Source of the DNA: Candidatus Dependentiae bacterium
GTDB lineage: Bacteria; Babelota; Babeliae; Babelales; RVW-14
Reading direction: 5' to 3'
NCBI GenBank assembly: GCA_018266175.1
Contig: JAFEAY010000003.1
Coordinates: 62,001-126,000 of the forward strand
Length of the DNA: 64,000 nt
This document shows positions 42,391 through 51,953 of this stretch, piece after piece. Below the pieces are notes generated by a model. The model saw nothing but the letters and a program-made list of their open reading frames with translations. It made no database searches and was not told the DNA's origin. Position 1 is the stretch's first letter. Each line of letters starts with the position of its first letter. Both the position numbers and the translations under genes were made by a program.

Positions 42391-43950
42391 ATGATTGGAT
42401 TCATTGAATGTACATACGTGGGAATGGGGGCTTTTCTCGGAAGCTTTGTAATTCTTTCGTATGTATTCTTACAAAAACGTCAACTCTTGCAAACAAAATT
42501 AACAGCTCAAGAACTTCTTCGACGAGCAGAAGAAGAAATTGATCGAAAGCGTCGAGATGCTCAAGTTGATTTAAAAAATGAATTATATAAAAAACGAAGC
42601 GAAGCCGATCTTGAAGTTAAAAAAGGTCGCATTGAATTACAACAACTTCAGTCTAAAATTCAAAAGAAAGAAGATGCTCTTGAGCATCGTGAATTAATAC
42701 TTGATGATCTTCGTAAAGAATTGCAACAAAAAGAGCGTGATGCTTCTCGAAGATTAGATCAAATTACCGCTGACGAAGCGAAGATTAAGCGACTTTATAC
42801 CGATCTTGTTGCAAAGCTTGAACGTATAAGTGGTATGAAGCAAGATGATGCAAAGCGCGTTCTCTTTGAATCTCTTGAAAAAGAGGTTAAACTTGCCAAT
42901 CAAAAATGGGTTGCAAAAATTGAAGAAGAGACTCGAGAAACAGCTAAGGAGAAGTCCGTTTCTATTCTTGCCTCCAGCATGCAACGCTATTTGTCCGAAC
43001 AAGTAACGCTCCATTCATCAAGTGTTATTACACTTCCTAATGAGGAGATGAAAGGTCGCATTATTGGAAAAGAGGGCAGAAATATTAAGGCTCTTGAAAT
43101 GGCAACGGGCATGGAGTTTGTTATTGGGGATACCCCTGAAATTATAACTATTTCAGGATTTAACCCAATTAGACGTGAAATTGCAAAACGATCTTTGAAT
43201 AAGCTTATTCAAGATGGTCGCATCAATCCAACACGCATTGAAGAAACTGTTGCAAAAGTTGAATTTGAACTTGAAGCAAGTATCGAAGAGATTGGGCAAC
43301 AGACCGTGCTTGAGTTTGGATTTCGAGGAGTTCATCCAGAAATCATTAAGCTTGTTGGTAAGCTTTATTTTAGAACAAGCTATACCCAAAATAACTTGGT
43401 ACATAGCAAAGAAGTTGCATATTTTTCTCGTATGATTGCGTCTGAACTTGGACTAAATCCCGAGCTTGCAGCTCGTGGTGGATTATTCCATGATATTGGT
43501 AAGGCTGTTTCGGCAGAAGTTGAAGGGCCACACGCAATTATCGGTGGAAACTTAGCAAAAGAATACGGCGAAGAACCGTTTGTCGTTAATGCGATTGCAT
43601 GCCATCACGAAGAAGTACCACCCATTTCAGTATATGGCTTTATTGTTCATATTGCTGACGCAATTTCTGCGTCTCGTCCTGGTGCTCGCAAAGAGACACT
43701 TTCTACCTATATCAAGCGCCTTGAACAGCTTGAAGAAATATCAAATGGCTTTGAAGGTGTTAAGAAGGCTTATGCATTGCAAGCTGGTCGAGAGATTCGT
43801 GTTATTGTTGACGAAGATCGCTTAGATGATGAAAAAGCATCACAGTTAGCACGAGAACTTGCAAAACGTATCGAAGAAGAAATGGCGTTTCCAGGTGAAA
43901 TTAAGGTTAATGTCATCAGAGAAAAACGATTTATTCAAGCAGCACGATAA
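42391..43950 (+). CDS. rny: Ribonuclease Y
   Basis: 519 residues: N-terminal membrane helix (GMGAFLGSFVILSYVFLQ), a long coiled coil (about 35-180), KH domain (VITLPNEEMKGRIIGKEGRN), and HD domain with GLFHDIGKAVSAEVEGPH and CHHEEVPP. RNase Y starts mRNA decay at the membrane. A terminator follows, so ymdB has at least partly separate expression. TTGATT-16-TATATG about 42327-42354 could be its promoter. Confidence 0.96.
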   Translation: MIGFIECTYVGMGAFLGSFVILSYVFLQKRQLLQTKLTAQELLRRAEEEIDRKRRDAQVDLKNELYKKRSEADLEVKKGRIELQQLQSKIQKKEDALEHRELILDDLRKELQQKERDASRRLDQITADEAKIKRLYTDLVAKLERISGMKQDDAKRVLFESLEKEVKLANQKWVAKIEEETRETAKEKSVSILASSMQRYLSEQVTLHSSSVITLPNEEMKGRIIGKEGRNIKALEMATGMEFVIGDTPEIITISGFNPIRREIAKRSLNKLIQDGRINPTRIEETVAKVEFELEASIEEIGQQTVLEFGFRGVHPEIIKLVGKLYFRTSYTQNNLVHSKEVAYFSRMIASELGLNPELAARGGLFHDIGKAVSAEVEGPHAIIGGNLAKEYGEEPFVVNAIACHHEEVPPISVYGFIVHIADAISASRPGARKETLSTYIKRLEQLEEISNGFEGVKKAYALQAGREIRVIVDEDRLDDEKASQLARELAKRIEEEMAFPGEIKVNVIREKRFIQAAR

Positions 43951-43964
43951 AATTAGGTTATACC

Positions 43965-43996
43965 AAGCATGGGCTGTCGCGACAGCCCATGCTTTA
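43965..43996 (+). terminator. Intrinsic terminator of rny
   Basis: A fully self-complementary stretch from AAGCATGGGCTGTC (43965-43978) through GC to GACAGCCCATGCTT (43981-43994), followed by a T-rich run. The in-frame ATG at 43989 lies in the stem and is not a likely ymdB start. Confidence 0.85.
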
Positions 43997-44021
43997 CTTT
44001 TTAGATGAAATGGAAATTGCA

Positions 44022-44837
44022 ATGGCAGATACGTTACGATTTATGTTTATTGGCGATGTTGTTGGGCAACCGGGCATGAACGTTTTTCAAAAACTCATCC
44101 CACAATTAAAAGAAAAAAATCGTGTTGATGCGGTTATTGTTAATGGTGAAAATGCTGGTAAAGACGGCAAAGGCCTTTCAGCTAAAAACATTGATTTCTT
44201 TAAGCTTCATGGTGCCTCAGTGGTTACAACGGGAAACCATGTTTGGGACAACAAAGAACTTTATACAGCACTCAATGAACGCAATGATGTCATTAGGCCA
44301 GCAAATTATCCTGCAGGATGCCCTGGAAAAGGTTATACCCTTTTTAACATCGGTTCACACACTATTGCAGTAGTTAATCTCTTTGGCCGATTCGGTATTA
44401 GAGATGCACTTGACTGCCCATTCAGAGCAGCAGAATCTCTTATTATGATGCTCAAACATAAAACAAATATTATTTTTGTTGATTTTCATGGTGAAGCAAC
44501 ATCCGAAAAACGTGCTATGGGTATGTTTTTAGATGGAAAAGTTTCTGGCGTTTATGGTACACATACTCATGTTCAGACCGCTGATGAAATGATTATGCCT
44601 CAAGGTACATCTTATTTGACCGATCTTGGATCTTGCGGGGCATTGAATTCCGTTATTGGTTTTCAATTTGAAGGAATTATTCAGCGCTTTCTTTACCATC
44701 CTCGTGCAAGCAAAATGATGGTTGAAGAGCGAGGGCCTCTTGTTCTATGCGGTATTATGGTTGATGTTGATGTTCAGACCGGTAAGGCAACTCGAGTAGA
44801 GCGTATCCGTGTTGTTACTCATGGTGATGGCGAATAG
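44022..44837 (+). CDS. YmdB-type metallophosphoesterase
   Basis: About 271 residues from ATG 44022 (MADTLRFMFIGDVVGQPG). Metal-site motifs FIGDVVGQPG, VNGENAGKDGKGLS, TTGNHVWDN, FVDFHGEATSEK and YGTHTHVQTAD are complete for the TIGR00282/YmdB family, which has 2'-3' and other phosphodiesterase activity and couples to RNase Y in Bacillus. Placement right after rny matches that link. The upstream starts at 43989 (inside the terminator) and 44010 are less likely. Confidence 0.93.
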   Translation: MADTLRFMFIGDVVGQPGMNVFQKLIPQLKEKNRVDAVIVNGENAGKDGKGLSAKNIDFFKLHGASVVTTGNHVWDNKELYTALNERNDVIRPANYPAGCPGKGYTLFNIGSHTIAVVNLFGRFGIRDALDCPFRAAESLIMMLKHKTNIIFVDFHGEATSEKRAMGMFLDGKVSGVYGTHTHVQTADEMIMPQGTSYLTDLGSCGALNSVIGFQFEGIIQRFLYHPRASKMMVEERGPLVLCGIMVDVDVQTGKATRVERIRVVTHGDGE

Positions 44838-44849
44838 ACCGGTTTTTTC

Positions 44850-45923
44850 ATGCTCATCCGTTTTTTTCTTAAACGATTATATCGGCAGTTTTTTATCTGC
44901 AGCTCCCTGATTACGATGCTTCTGGCGGCAAGCAATATTTTTGTTCGCTTGCCAGGCATCATGAGCTTGCGCGTTATACCTATACTATGTATGGTTATGC
45001 TGCCTTTAGTTGCAATTTTTGCGATGCCAATAGCGAGCTCTCTCGCGGTTCAAAATGTTATTGGCAGCTTGCTGATCAATGATGAGCTTCTTTTTATTAG
45101 TCTTAGTCGACGTGCACGAACCGCCCTCTATAAGGCTGTTCTTATTTTTTCTTTATCATTGGTTGCTGCTTACATGCCATTGGTATTTTTTTGGGCACCG
45201 CAAAGCTATAGCCGTGGCAAGCAGATGCTTGTTTCATTTGCGTATGAACAACTGATGCACCTTGAGGCACAAACATTTCATTCGCTCGTTGATGGCATGA
45301 CCGTTTATTTTGAATCAAAGAGTATCGATGATTTTAGTCCAAATGATGCTCCTCAAGAGTCTTCTCATAAAAATGAAACTTATTTTAACCACATCTTTTT
45401 ATCACTTTCATCTAAAAATCAGGATCGGTATTTTCTTACCGCCAAACAGGGACATCTGACAACTGATCATTTAATAATGAAGCAAGGCTCTTTGCTTCTT
45501 ATTAAAGGTCAGCGATGCTATTCCGCACAATTTGCAGGAGTTCACATTGATCTTAAGCAGCTCTGGAATTTGGATCAAAAAGATTCTGTAACCAAAGATG
45601 TTAAATTTTCTCCTTTGCCTGAATTATTACAGAAAATGGACACTCAGCAATCGTGGTATATCGAATTCCATAAGCGCCTTGCGCAATTACTTTGGCAGTT
45701 GCTCCTTCCTTTCTTAGCACTCTTTTTGGTCATGCTGCTCGGACAACGAAAAAGCAATATGCTGCTGAGTATTATTACCAGTGGCGTACTCTTTTTTGTG
45801 CAATACGTTGCGCTTACGCTTGCTCAGGTGATGCAAAGTTTTACGCCGGTTGCGTTAGGGTTGCTCTATTTTCCCCCAGTTTTTTTTATGCTTTTTCTTG
45901 CTTATAAGGCCCGTAAATCTTAA
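44850..45923 (+). CDS. LptF/LptG family LPS export permease
   Basis: 357 residues with three N-terminal helices (FICSSLITMLLAASNIFVRL, MVMLPLVAIFAMPIASSLAV), a periplasmic domain (about 110-275), and three C-terminal helices (LLLPFLALFLVMLLG...). The periplasmic hallmark is YFLTAKQGHLTTDH followed by LLIKGQRCYS. LptF/G pair with the LptB ATPase to pull LPS from the inner membrane. It starts 12 bp after ymdB. A second permease is needed and is not in the window. Confidence 0.85.
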   Translation: MLIRFFLKRLYRQFFICSSLITMLLAASNIFVRLPGIMSLRVIPILCMVMLPLVAIFAMPIASSLAVQNVIGSLLINDELLFISLSRRARTALYKAVLIFSLSLVAAYMPLVFFWAPQSYSRGKQMLVSFAYEQLMHLEAQTFHSLVDGMTVYFESKSIDDFSPNDAPQESSHKNETYFNHIFLSLSSKNQDRYFLTAKQGHLTTDHLIMKQGSLLLIKGQRCYSAQFAGVHIDLKQLWNLDQKDSVTKDVKFSPLPELLQKMDTQQSWYIEFHKRLAQLLWQLLLPFLALFLVMLLGQRKSNMLLSIITSGVLFFVQYVALTLAQVMQSFTPVALGLLYFPPVFFMLFLAYKARKS

Positions 45924-46061
45924 TTTGTGTATTTCTTAATTATCTTATTCCCTTTCCCTATGAGCCGAATTAACCATTAATAATATTTCTGTTACGCTGC
46001 CTATTACGAAAACTTTTAGTATCGTTCCAGTTTTAATAAACACATCTAAAAAAGGATTTAT

Positions 46062-46952
46062 ATGTTTTTAGTTATTGTACTTTATGCAGTTCTTGCAGCT
46101 ACATTTACGCTGGCAAAAAATGCTTTATTTTACGCATCACCATGCTTTCTTATCGGTTTTCGCATGATCTTGGCTGGAAGCATACTTCTTGGATATCAAC
46201 TGTTTAAAAATCCTGGTGTGTTGCAAGGTGTAAAGCCTTCACATTATGGAAAGTTTTTTGTAACAGCACTTTTTCATATCTACTTTGCATTTGTGCTTGA
46301 GTTTTGGGCTCTTCAGTATATTTCTGCACTGAAGACTGTTCTTATCTATTCGTTGACCCCCTTTATCTCAGCCATTTTGGCATACGTGCTACTTGGCCAT
46401 AAACTTACCAAACTCAAGGTTGCGGGAATTGTGATTGGTACCACAGGGCTTATTCCTGTGTTGTTATCGCAAAGTACCGGTGAGCAGGGTTTTGCAACGC
46501 TCTTTGCGCTGAGCGTTCCAGAGGTTGTCTTGCTGTGCGCAGTTTTTTGTGCTGCTTATGCCTGGTTTCGAGTTAAAGGCCTTATGGATAAGGGGTATCA
46601 TTTCGCGCTGATCAATGGTATTACCATGTTAATCGGTGGTATTTTGAGTATGATTACTTCATTTATTGTTGAAGGCATACATCCTGCCGTGAGCGATTGG
46701 TCAGGATTTTTATTCTGGGTTTTGTTACTCGTTCTTTTTGCCAACGGCATTTTTTACAATATGTACGGTTGGCTCATGAATCGCTACTCAATAACGTTTA
46801 TTTCGTTTGCCGGATTTTTATGCCCAACGTTTGCTACGTTATTTGAGTGGCTTTTTTTCAACGGTGATATCACTTGGCATTATTTACTCTGCCTTGTGCT
46901 TGTTACCGGTGGCCTCTGGCTCTTTTATAAAGATGAATTGAAGGCAACGTAA
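46062..46952 (+). CDS. EamA/DMT-superfamily transporter
   Basis: 296 residues, ten hydrophobic segments in two EamA halves. Segment signatures: FLIGFRMILAGSILLGYQLF, LKTVLIYSLTPFISAILAYV, and the second half with ISFAGFLCPTFATLFEWLFF. Such exporters move amino acids, nucleotides or metabolites; substrate cannot be read here. AAAGGA precedes ATG. It converges on gmk with a 4-bp gap. Confidence 0.9.
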   Translation: MFLVIVLYAVLAATFTLAKNALFYASPCFLIGFRMILAGSILLGYQLFKNPGVLQGVKPSHYGKFFVTALFHIYFAFVLEFWALQYISALKTVLIYSLTPFISAILAYVLLGHKLTKLKVAGIVIGTTGLIPVLLSQSTGEQGFATLFALSVPEVVLLCAVFCAAYAWFRVKGLMDKGYHFALINGITMLIGGILSMITSFIVEGIHPAVSDWSGFLFWVLLLVLFANGIFYNMYGWLMNRYSITFISFAGFLCPTFATLFEWLFFNGDITWHYLLCLVLVTGGLWLFYKDELKAT

Positions 46953-46956
46953 CAAG

Positions 46957-47556
46957 TTACCGTTGAAGCTCTTGTTCAATAATATTTTTTACCTGTTCAA
47001 CCGTTATATCAAAAACGTTGTTCTGAACATGATAATCAAATGATCTTTCGTCTTGCTCTTGGCTCATTTCTTCTTGGGCTAAAGCAAGGCGCCGAGCAAT
47101 AACTTCAGGTGAATCGGTCCCTCGATTTTGCAAGCGCTGACACAGTGTTTGAAAGTCTGGAACCAAAAGCCAAATAAGTACAGCAGCTGGAACAAGCTTT
47201 TTGATGACCAGCGCCCCTGGTCGATCGGTTACCATGAGGTATGATTTCCCCTGTTCTAAATCTTTAAGAATCGATGCCGGTGATCCATAAAAATTTCCGG
47301 CATATTCTGTCGTTTCTAAGAAAAAACCCTGATTAATATGGCTTTTAAATTCATCGACTGAAAGAAAGTTATAATCTACCCCGTTCAGTTCGCCTGATCG
47401 GGGAGAACGCGAAGTTGAAGTAATAACTTTTTTTAGATTAAAATCGTTACCATACTTTTTTAAAAGAGCTCGAGAAACCGATGTTTTTCCAGCACCTGAA
47501 CATGCAGAAATGACGAAAAGCTTGCCGATATTCGTTGATTTTTCCATTTTTTCCAT
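46957..47556 (-). CDS. gmk: Guanylate kinase
   Basis: 199 residues. P-loop FVISACSGAGKTSVSRALL; GMP-site motifs TSTSRSPRSGELNGVDYNFL and YAGNFYGSP. GMP to GDP phosphorylation. The usual neighbour rpoZ is missing. Start could be ATG 47556 or 47547. Confidence 0.95.
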   Translation of the reverse strand: MEKMEKSTNIGKLFVISACSGAGKTSVSRALLKKYGNDFNLKKVITSTSRSPRSGELNGVDYNFLSVDEFKSHINQGFFLETTEYAGNFYGSPASILKDLEQGKSYLMVTDRPGALVIKKLVPAAVLIWLLVPDFQTLCQRLQNRGTDSPEVIARRLALAQEEMSQEQDERSFDYHVQNNVFDITVEQVKNIIEQELQR

Positions 47557-47711
47557 AGAAATAATATTCTCTTAGTCTTTTTGGGCTGAATTAAATTTGC
47601 CATTTATTGGCTTACGTTGTATGATTGCCTTCCATTTATTGATGCAATTATTATGGTTTATCATAATCTTTGCAAGTTTTTAAGATTCTTCTCTTTAATA
47701 AGGCTTTTACT

Positions 47712-49409
47712 ATGAATTTAAACAAGCGAAATATTTTTTTGACGTTAGTTCTAACGCTTATATCAGCATCATCTTTTTATACGGTTCAGGCTGATTTTTT
47801 AGACCATAAGTCTATCGAATTGGAACAGCTCCATTTATATAAAATTATTATTGGGGTTAAGGCGGCTTGTTTGAGTGAAAGAATTGAAACCCTTCAACAA
47901 AAGGGAAATACCTCAAAAGATTTTGATTTGACAGCACAATCATCACTTAAATTTATTGAACTTGCACTTCAAGAGATGAATGATATTGTTGTAGGACTGA
48001 ATAAAGGAATTCTTTCGGGGAATATAGAAATTGAATATAAGTTTGTTAATTTATGTAATTTTCTTCAAGACAAAGAGATTACCCCTCGGTCATTACGTGA
48101 ATTAAGAACAAAAGTTAATGAATTTGATATTGTCTTAAAAGAATTCTGTAGAAAGAAAAAATATTATCTTAAACCTGAAGCATTTGAACTTGTAAATAAA
48201 ATGATACGCCTTAATCATATCCTTATTCAAGGTGTTCTGCATGATAATTATTTTGATCTTTCAATGACCGATTTGGCGCTTGACCTTATCTTCCATCGAC
48301 CATTGGAATTTGCACAAAATCACAAGCTTTTGATTGGAGGAACGTTATTGATAGCGTGTGGCATTATTGCGGCTATTTATGGGTATCCTTCTTATGTACG
48401 GTATCAGCTTGAAAATAGAAATCCAAACTATCAGTGCCATCAGTTGCATGGTTTTTCTCAGCCTATTGGAAGTGGCGATTGCGCTCTTTATTCGCTTGTT
48501 CATACTCTCTTAATGATGAATCCTGCAGCTCAAAATCAAGCTCAGGGACCCGTTAATCTTATTAATGCTGATGTAATGCAAGAGAGATTAAATGCTATTC
48601 CTTCATTGAATCCTGTTATAGAAGGTATGCAAGGTATTATTAGAAATCATCGCGATGCTGATCGAAACCCTAATGTTCCTGAAAATGGCTGGCTGACTGC
48701 TGATGAGGTTGAGCTATTCCTTGCTCCAGATGCGCTTCATGGTCTTGCTGCTCAGCTTCAAGCAATTGGCATTAACGAACAAGCTATTGATTTTCAAGAT
48801 ATTCATATTATGGAAAATCTTGGATTTCTTGCTCGAGGTCAAGGAATTCCTGATTGGTTACCCGTTGCCGTTGATCGCTTTAGAAGACTTAATCGTCCGC
48901 AAGGAATTGTTCTATTCACTCATGGTCACTGGGTTGCTTTGCGTCTGCAACGTGATGCACAAGGTGTTATTCAACCACTGATGATTGACTCTGCGTTGTA
49001 TAACATCACCAATCATCCAATTGTTAATCAAGTCATTCAATTATTCACTCAACAACCCTTTGCGTCTCCTTATGGTCTTGCAAATATTACTCCGAGTATC
49101 GATAATGCGACAGGTATTCTTAATGGAAATGCTGATTATGCAAGCGATGCCGATCGTCATGCAGCGGTACTCAATCACTTAAGAAGAGCAATCGATGGTA
49201 TTCAAGGATCACCCGCAGATCAACGTGCTCAAGAGTTTGCATATTATCAACAAAGTCTTACAGGTCTATTTAATAATCTGCGTAATACTTGTCTTGCGCT
49301 TAATCTGCATCAAGTTGCGCTTGAACAAGCACCTTATATTATTAACTTTGATAATATTGAAAATATAGATCAGTTGATTATTGCTCTTGTTGGACATCCA
49401 TTTGCATAA
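47712..49409 (+). CDS. Membrane-anchored OTU-like cysteine peptidase candidate
   Basis: 565 residues from ATG 47712; the longer frame from 47670 lacks signal character. Signal peptide MNLNKRNIFLTLVLTLISAS, a helical domain (about 30-195), a single transmembrane helix (LLIGGTLLIACGIIAAIYGY, 206-225), then a C-terminal domain with an OTU-like nucleophile motif QPIGSGDCALYSLVHTLL (Asp256, Cys257), GHWVALRL (His406) and MIDSAL (Asp426). C...H...D order and the strand VLFTHGHWVAL fit OTU or clan CA peptidases. The last 120 residues are helical. A host-directed deubiquitinase is possible; sequence motifs alone cannot prove it. Confidence 0.75.
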   Translation: MNLNKRNIFLTLVLTLISASSFYTVQADFLDHKSIELEQLHLYKIIIGVKAACLSERIETLQQKGNTSKDFDLTAQSSLKFIELALQEMNDIVVGLNKGILSGNIEIEYKFVNLCNFLQDKEITPRSLRELRTKVNEFDIVLKEFCRKKKYYLKPEAFELVNKMIRLNHILIQGVLHDNYFDLSMTDLALDLIFHRPLEFAQNHKLLIGGTLLIACGIIAAIYGYPSYVRYQLENRNPNYQCHQLHGFSQPIGSGDCALYSLVHTLLMMNPAAQNQAQGPVNLINADVMQERLNAIPSLNPVIEGMQGIIRNHRDADRNPNVPENGWLTADEVELFLAPDALHGLAAQLQAIGINEQAIDFQDIHIMENLGFLARGQGIPDWLPVAVDRFRRLNRPQGIVLFTHGHWVALRLQRDAQGVIQPLMIDSALYNITNHPIVNQVIQLFTQQPFASPYGLANITPSIDNATGILNGNADYASDADRHAAVLNHLRRAIDGIQGSPADQRAQEFAYYQQSLTGLFNNLRNTCLALNLHQVALEQAPYIINFDNIENIDQLIIALVGHPFA

Positions 49410-49422
49410 GATATAAAAACTA

Positions 49423-49447
49423 CAAGCATTCTTTGTAATGCTTTTGT
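49423..49447 (+). terminator. Terminator hairpin
   Basis: AAGCATT (49424-49430) and AATGCTT (49437-49443) pair and are followed by TTGT. It ends the OTU-like gene. Confidence 0.6.
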
Positions 49448-49501
49448 ATACTAGAGCCGACGCGAAAAAAAGTTTTATGCACCATACGTGAAAGAGTTAC
49501 G

Positions 49502-50935
49502 ATGAGTACGCTACCAGATATAAAGACAAATTTTGCTGAATGGTACCAAGAAGTTATTGTCGCTGCTGATGTAACTGACGCAAGTCCAACCAAAGGTTGC
49601 GTTGTCATCAAGCCGTATGGCTTTGCCATTTGGGAAAATATTAAGCAAGATCTTGATTCCCGTATCAAATCTGAAGGTGTGCCCAATGCTTACTTCCCGT
49701 TACTTATTCCTCAGTCATTTCTCAGTAAAGAAGCTAAGCACGTAGAGGGGTTCTCTCCAGAGCTTGCAGTTGTAACTCACGGTGGTGGTGAAAAGCTTGA
49801 AGAACCGCTTGTTGTTCGTCCAACTTCAGAAACGATGATTTATCATATGTTTGCACGCTGGATCAAATCATGGCGCGATTTGCCTTACAAAGTAAATCAG
49901 TGGGCAAACGTTGTTCGCTGGGAAATGAGAACTCGTCCATTTTTGCGCACCCTTGAATTTTTGTGGCAAGAAGGACACACTGCTCACCGTACACGTGAAG
50001 AAGCTATTCAGATGGCGGCTACCATGCTGCGCCACTATAAAGAAATTTATGAAAATCTACTTGCTATACCGGTTGTTGCCGGCATAAAATCTGAAAGTGA
50101 ACGATTTGCTGGTGCTGATCAAACGTACACCATCGAATGTCTCATGCCTGATGGTAAGGCATTGCAAGGCTGTACAACACACGTCCTTGCTCATAGCTTT
50201 CCACAAGCATTTGATGTTTTATTTCAGGACCAAGATGGTCAAATGAAATCACCTTTTTGTACAAGCTGGGGCTTTACAACCAGGTCAGTTGGTGCCGTTA
50301 TCATGATGCACGGTGACCAGAAAGGCCTTGTTATGCCACCAAAGGTTGCGCCTATTAAAGCGGTAATTATCCCTATTTATAAAACTGATGACGAAAAATT
50401 GTTGGTTCTCCAAAAAGCATATGATGTAAAACAATTACTTACCACAAATGGTATGGACATTGTTATTGATGCGGATGATCAAAAATCACCTGGTTCTAAA
50501 TTTTATGAATGGGAACTCAAAGGCGTTCCTGTTCGGATTGAAATTGGACCAAAAGATCTTGAAAAAAATCAGGTTGTTCTGGTCAGCCGCATTGAAGAAG
50601 ATAAAACCAAGAGAAAAACATTTGTCCCATTTGAGGGTTTAAAAATTCAATTTCACATGCTTTTGGATGCTATTCAAGCTGAGCTTTTTAAGCGAGCTCA
50701 GGAGCGTGTGAAGTCTATGTGGCACCAGGCAGAAAGCCTTGAAGAATTCGGTCCTTTGCTTGAAAAAAACAATGGCTTGTATCAAGTTGGCTGGTGTGGT
50801 AGTAATGAGTGTGAGGTGCGTGTTAAAGAATTTAAGGGCACCGTCCGATGCTTACTTGAAGATCAAAAACATGCTCATTGTTTTGCTTGCAAACAAGCAA
50901 GTAAGCAAGACATTCTTGTTGCTAAAGCATACTAA
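49502..50935 (+). CDS. proS: Prolyl-tRNA synthetase, archaeal/eukaryotic type
   Basis: 477 residues, class II synthetase. Motif 2 VVRWEMRTRPFLRTLEFLWQ, the EGHTAH string and motif 3 region HGDQKGLVMPPKVAP. There is no editing insertion between motifs 2 and 3, and the C-terminus has a Cys-rich zinc-like end (WCGSNECEVRV, HAHCFACKQASK), both marks of the type found in archaea, eukaryotes and some bacteria. It is 92 bp after the OTU-like gene. Confidence 0.95.
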   Translation: MSTLPDIKTNFAEWYQEVIVAADVTDASPTKGCVVIKPYGFAIWENIKQDLDSRIKSEGVPNAYFPLLIPQSFLSKEAKHVEGFSPELAVVTHGGGEKLEEPLVVRPTSETMIYHMFARWIKSWRDLPYKVNQWANVVRWEMRTRPFLRTLEFLWQEGHTAHRTREEAIQMAATMLRHYKEIYENLLAIPVVAGIKSESERFAGADQTYTIECLMPDGKALQGCTTHVLAHSFPQAFDVLFQDQDGQMKSPFCTSWGFTTRSVGAVIMMHGDQKGLVMPPKVAPIKAVIIPIYKTDDEKLLVLQKAYDVKQLLTTNGMDIVIDADDQKSPGSKFYEWELKGVPVRIEIGPKDLEKNQVVLVSRIEEDKTKRKTFVPFEGLKIQFHMLLDAIQAELFKRAQERVKSMWHQAESLEEFGPLLEKNNGLYQVGWCGSNECEVRVKEFKGTVRCLLEDQKHAHCFACKQASKQDILVAKAY

Positions 50936-50976
50936 AAAGCTTTTTGATTATGAAAAAAAACGGAGGAAGAAAGTTC

Positions 50977-51894
50977 ATGATGCAACGCGATGAATATATT
51001 GCCCAGTTTCAGAACTATCTTCTGACCGAAAAACGTGTTTCGCACAATACCTTTGCTGCATATCGCCAAGATATTAACCAATTGATAGAGTTTTTGGATA
51101 AGGAACGGCTTGGGCTTAGCGCGGTAACGCCGCAGAATCTCAAGAAGTTCCTTAAACATTTACGCGATTCTGGCTTAACGGCAAAGTCTATCTCTCGAAA
51201 AATCTCTTCAATTAAGCTGTTTTTTGAATTTGTTCACAACCGTTTCAAACTCAAAAATAGTGCCCAAGGGCTTGTTTTTCCAAAGGTTGAAAAGACGCTA
51301 CCAAATTTCTTAACCGAGCAAGAGATTCAAAAACTTTTAAGCGCTGCAAATAGAGATGTAACCCCCAAAGGGATTAGAAATAAAGTGATGCTTTATTTAC
51401 TTTACGCATCAGGTATGCGTGTTTCTGAGTTGGTCAATATGACCACTGACCAAATTCATTTTGATACCGGGTTTATTCATTTAGTTGGAAAAGGTCATAA
51501 AGAGCGTGTTATTCCCCTACCTAAAAACATTCTTGAAATGCTTAAGCAGTATCTTGAAGTGATTTACAAACAACTTATTCCAGAAAAAATATCGAATTTG
51601 GGGAAAAAGAATTATCTTTTTCCTGCGGTTTATAATAATGCCGTTAAACCGATATCCCGCCAACTCTTTTGGATTACACTCAAGAAGATTCTAAGCTTGG
51701 CTGCTATCTTTAAAAACGTTTCTCCGCATAGTCTGCGCCACTCTCTGGCGACACATCTGCTCAAAAATGGGGCTGACATTCGTTCGCTTCAAATGCTTTT
51801 GGGCCATGAGAATTTAGCGACGGTGCAGATTTATACGCATCTTGGAACTTCACAAGTTCGTAAGGTATATGATAAAAAGCATCCTCGGGCGTAA
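50977..51894 (+). CDS. XerC/XerD-type tyrosine recombinase
   Basis: About 305 residues. N-terminal SAM-like core-binding domain (FQNYLLTEKRVSHNTFAAYR) and catalytic domain with the Arg in YASGMRVSELVN, Lys in LVGKGHKERVIPLP, His-x-x-Arg in VSPHSLRHSLATHLL, His in LLGHENLATVQIYTH (nucleophile Tyr in IYTH). All residues present, so active; length matches the chromosome-dimer resolvase rather than a phage integrase. The ATG at 50977 follows GGAGG. The gene is 40 bp after proS. XerC versus XerD cannot be told from this alone. Confidence 0.93.
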   Translation: MMQRDEYIAQFQNYLLTEKRVSHNTFAAYRQDINQLIEFLDKERLGLSAVTPQNLKKFLKHLRDSGLTAKSISRKISSIKLFFEFVHNRFKLKNSAQGLVFPKVEKTLPNFLTEQEIQKLLSAANRDVTPKGIRNKVMLYLLYASGMRVSELVNMTTDQIHFDTGFIHLVGKGHKERVIPLPKNILEMLKQYLEVIYKQLIPEKISNLGKKNYLFPAVYNNAVKPISRQLFWITLKKILSLAAIFKNVSPHSLRHSLATHLLKNGADIRSLQMLLGHENLATVQIYTHLGTSQVRKVYDKKHPRA

Positions 51895-51953
51895 GGTTTT
51901 TGCTTAATAAATATTTTATAATTTAGATTATTTAATCTAAAAAACTTATAGGA

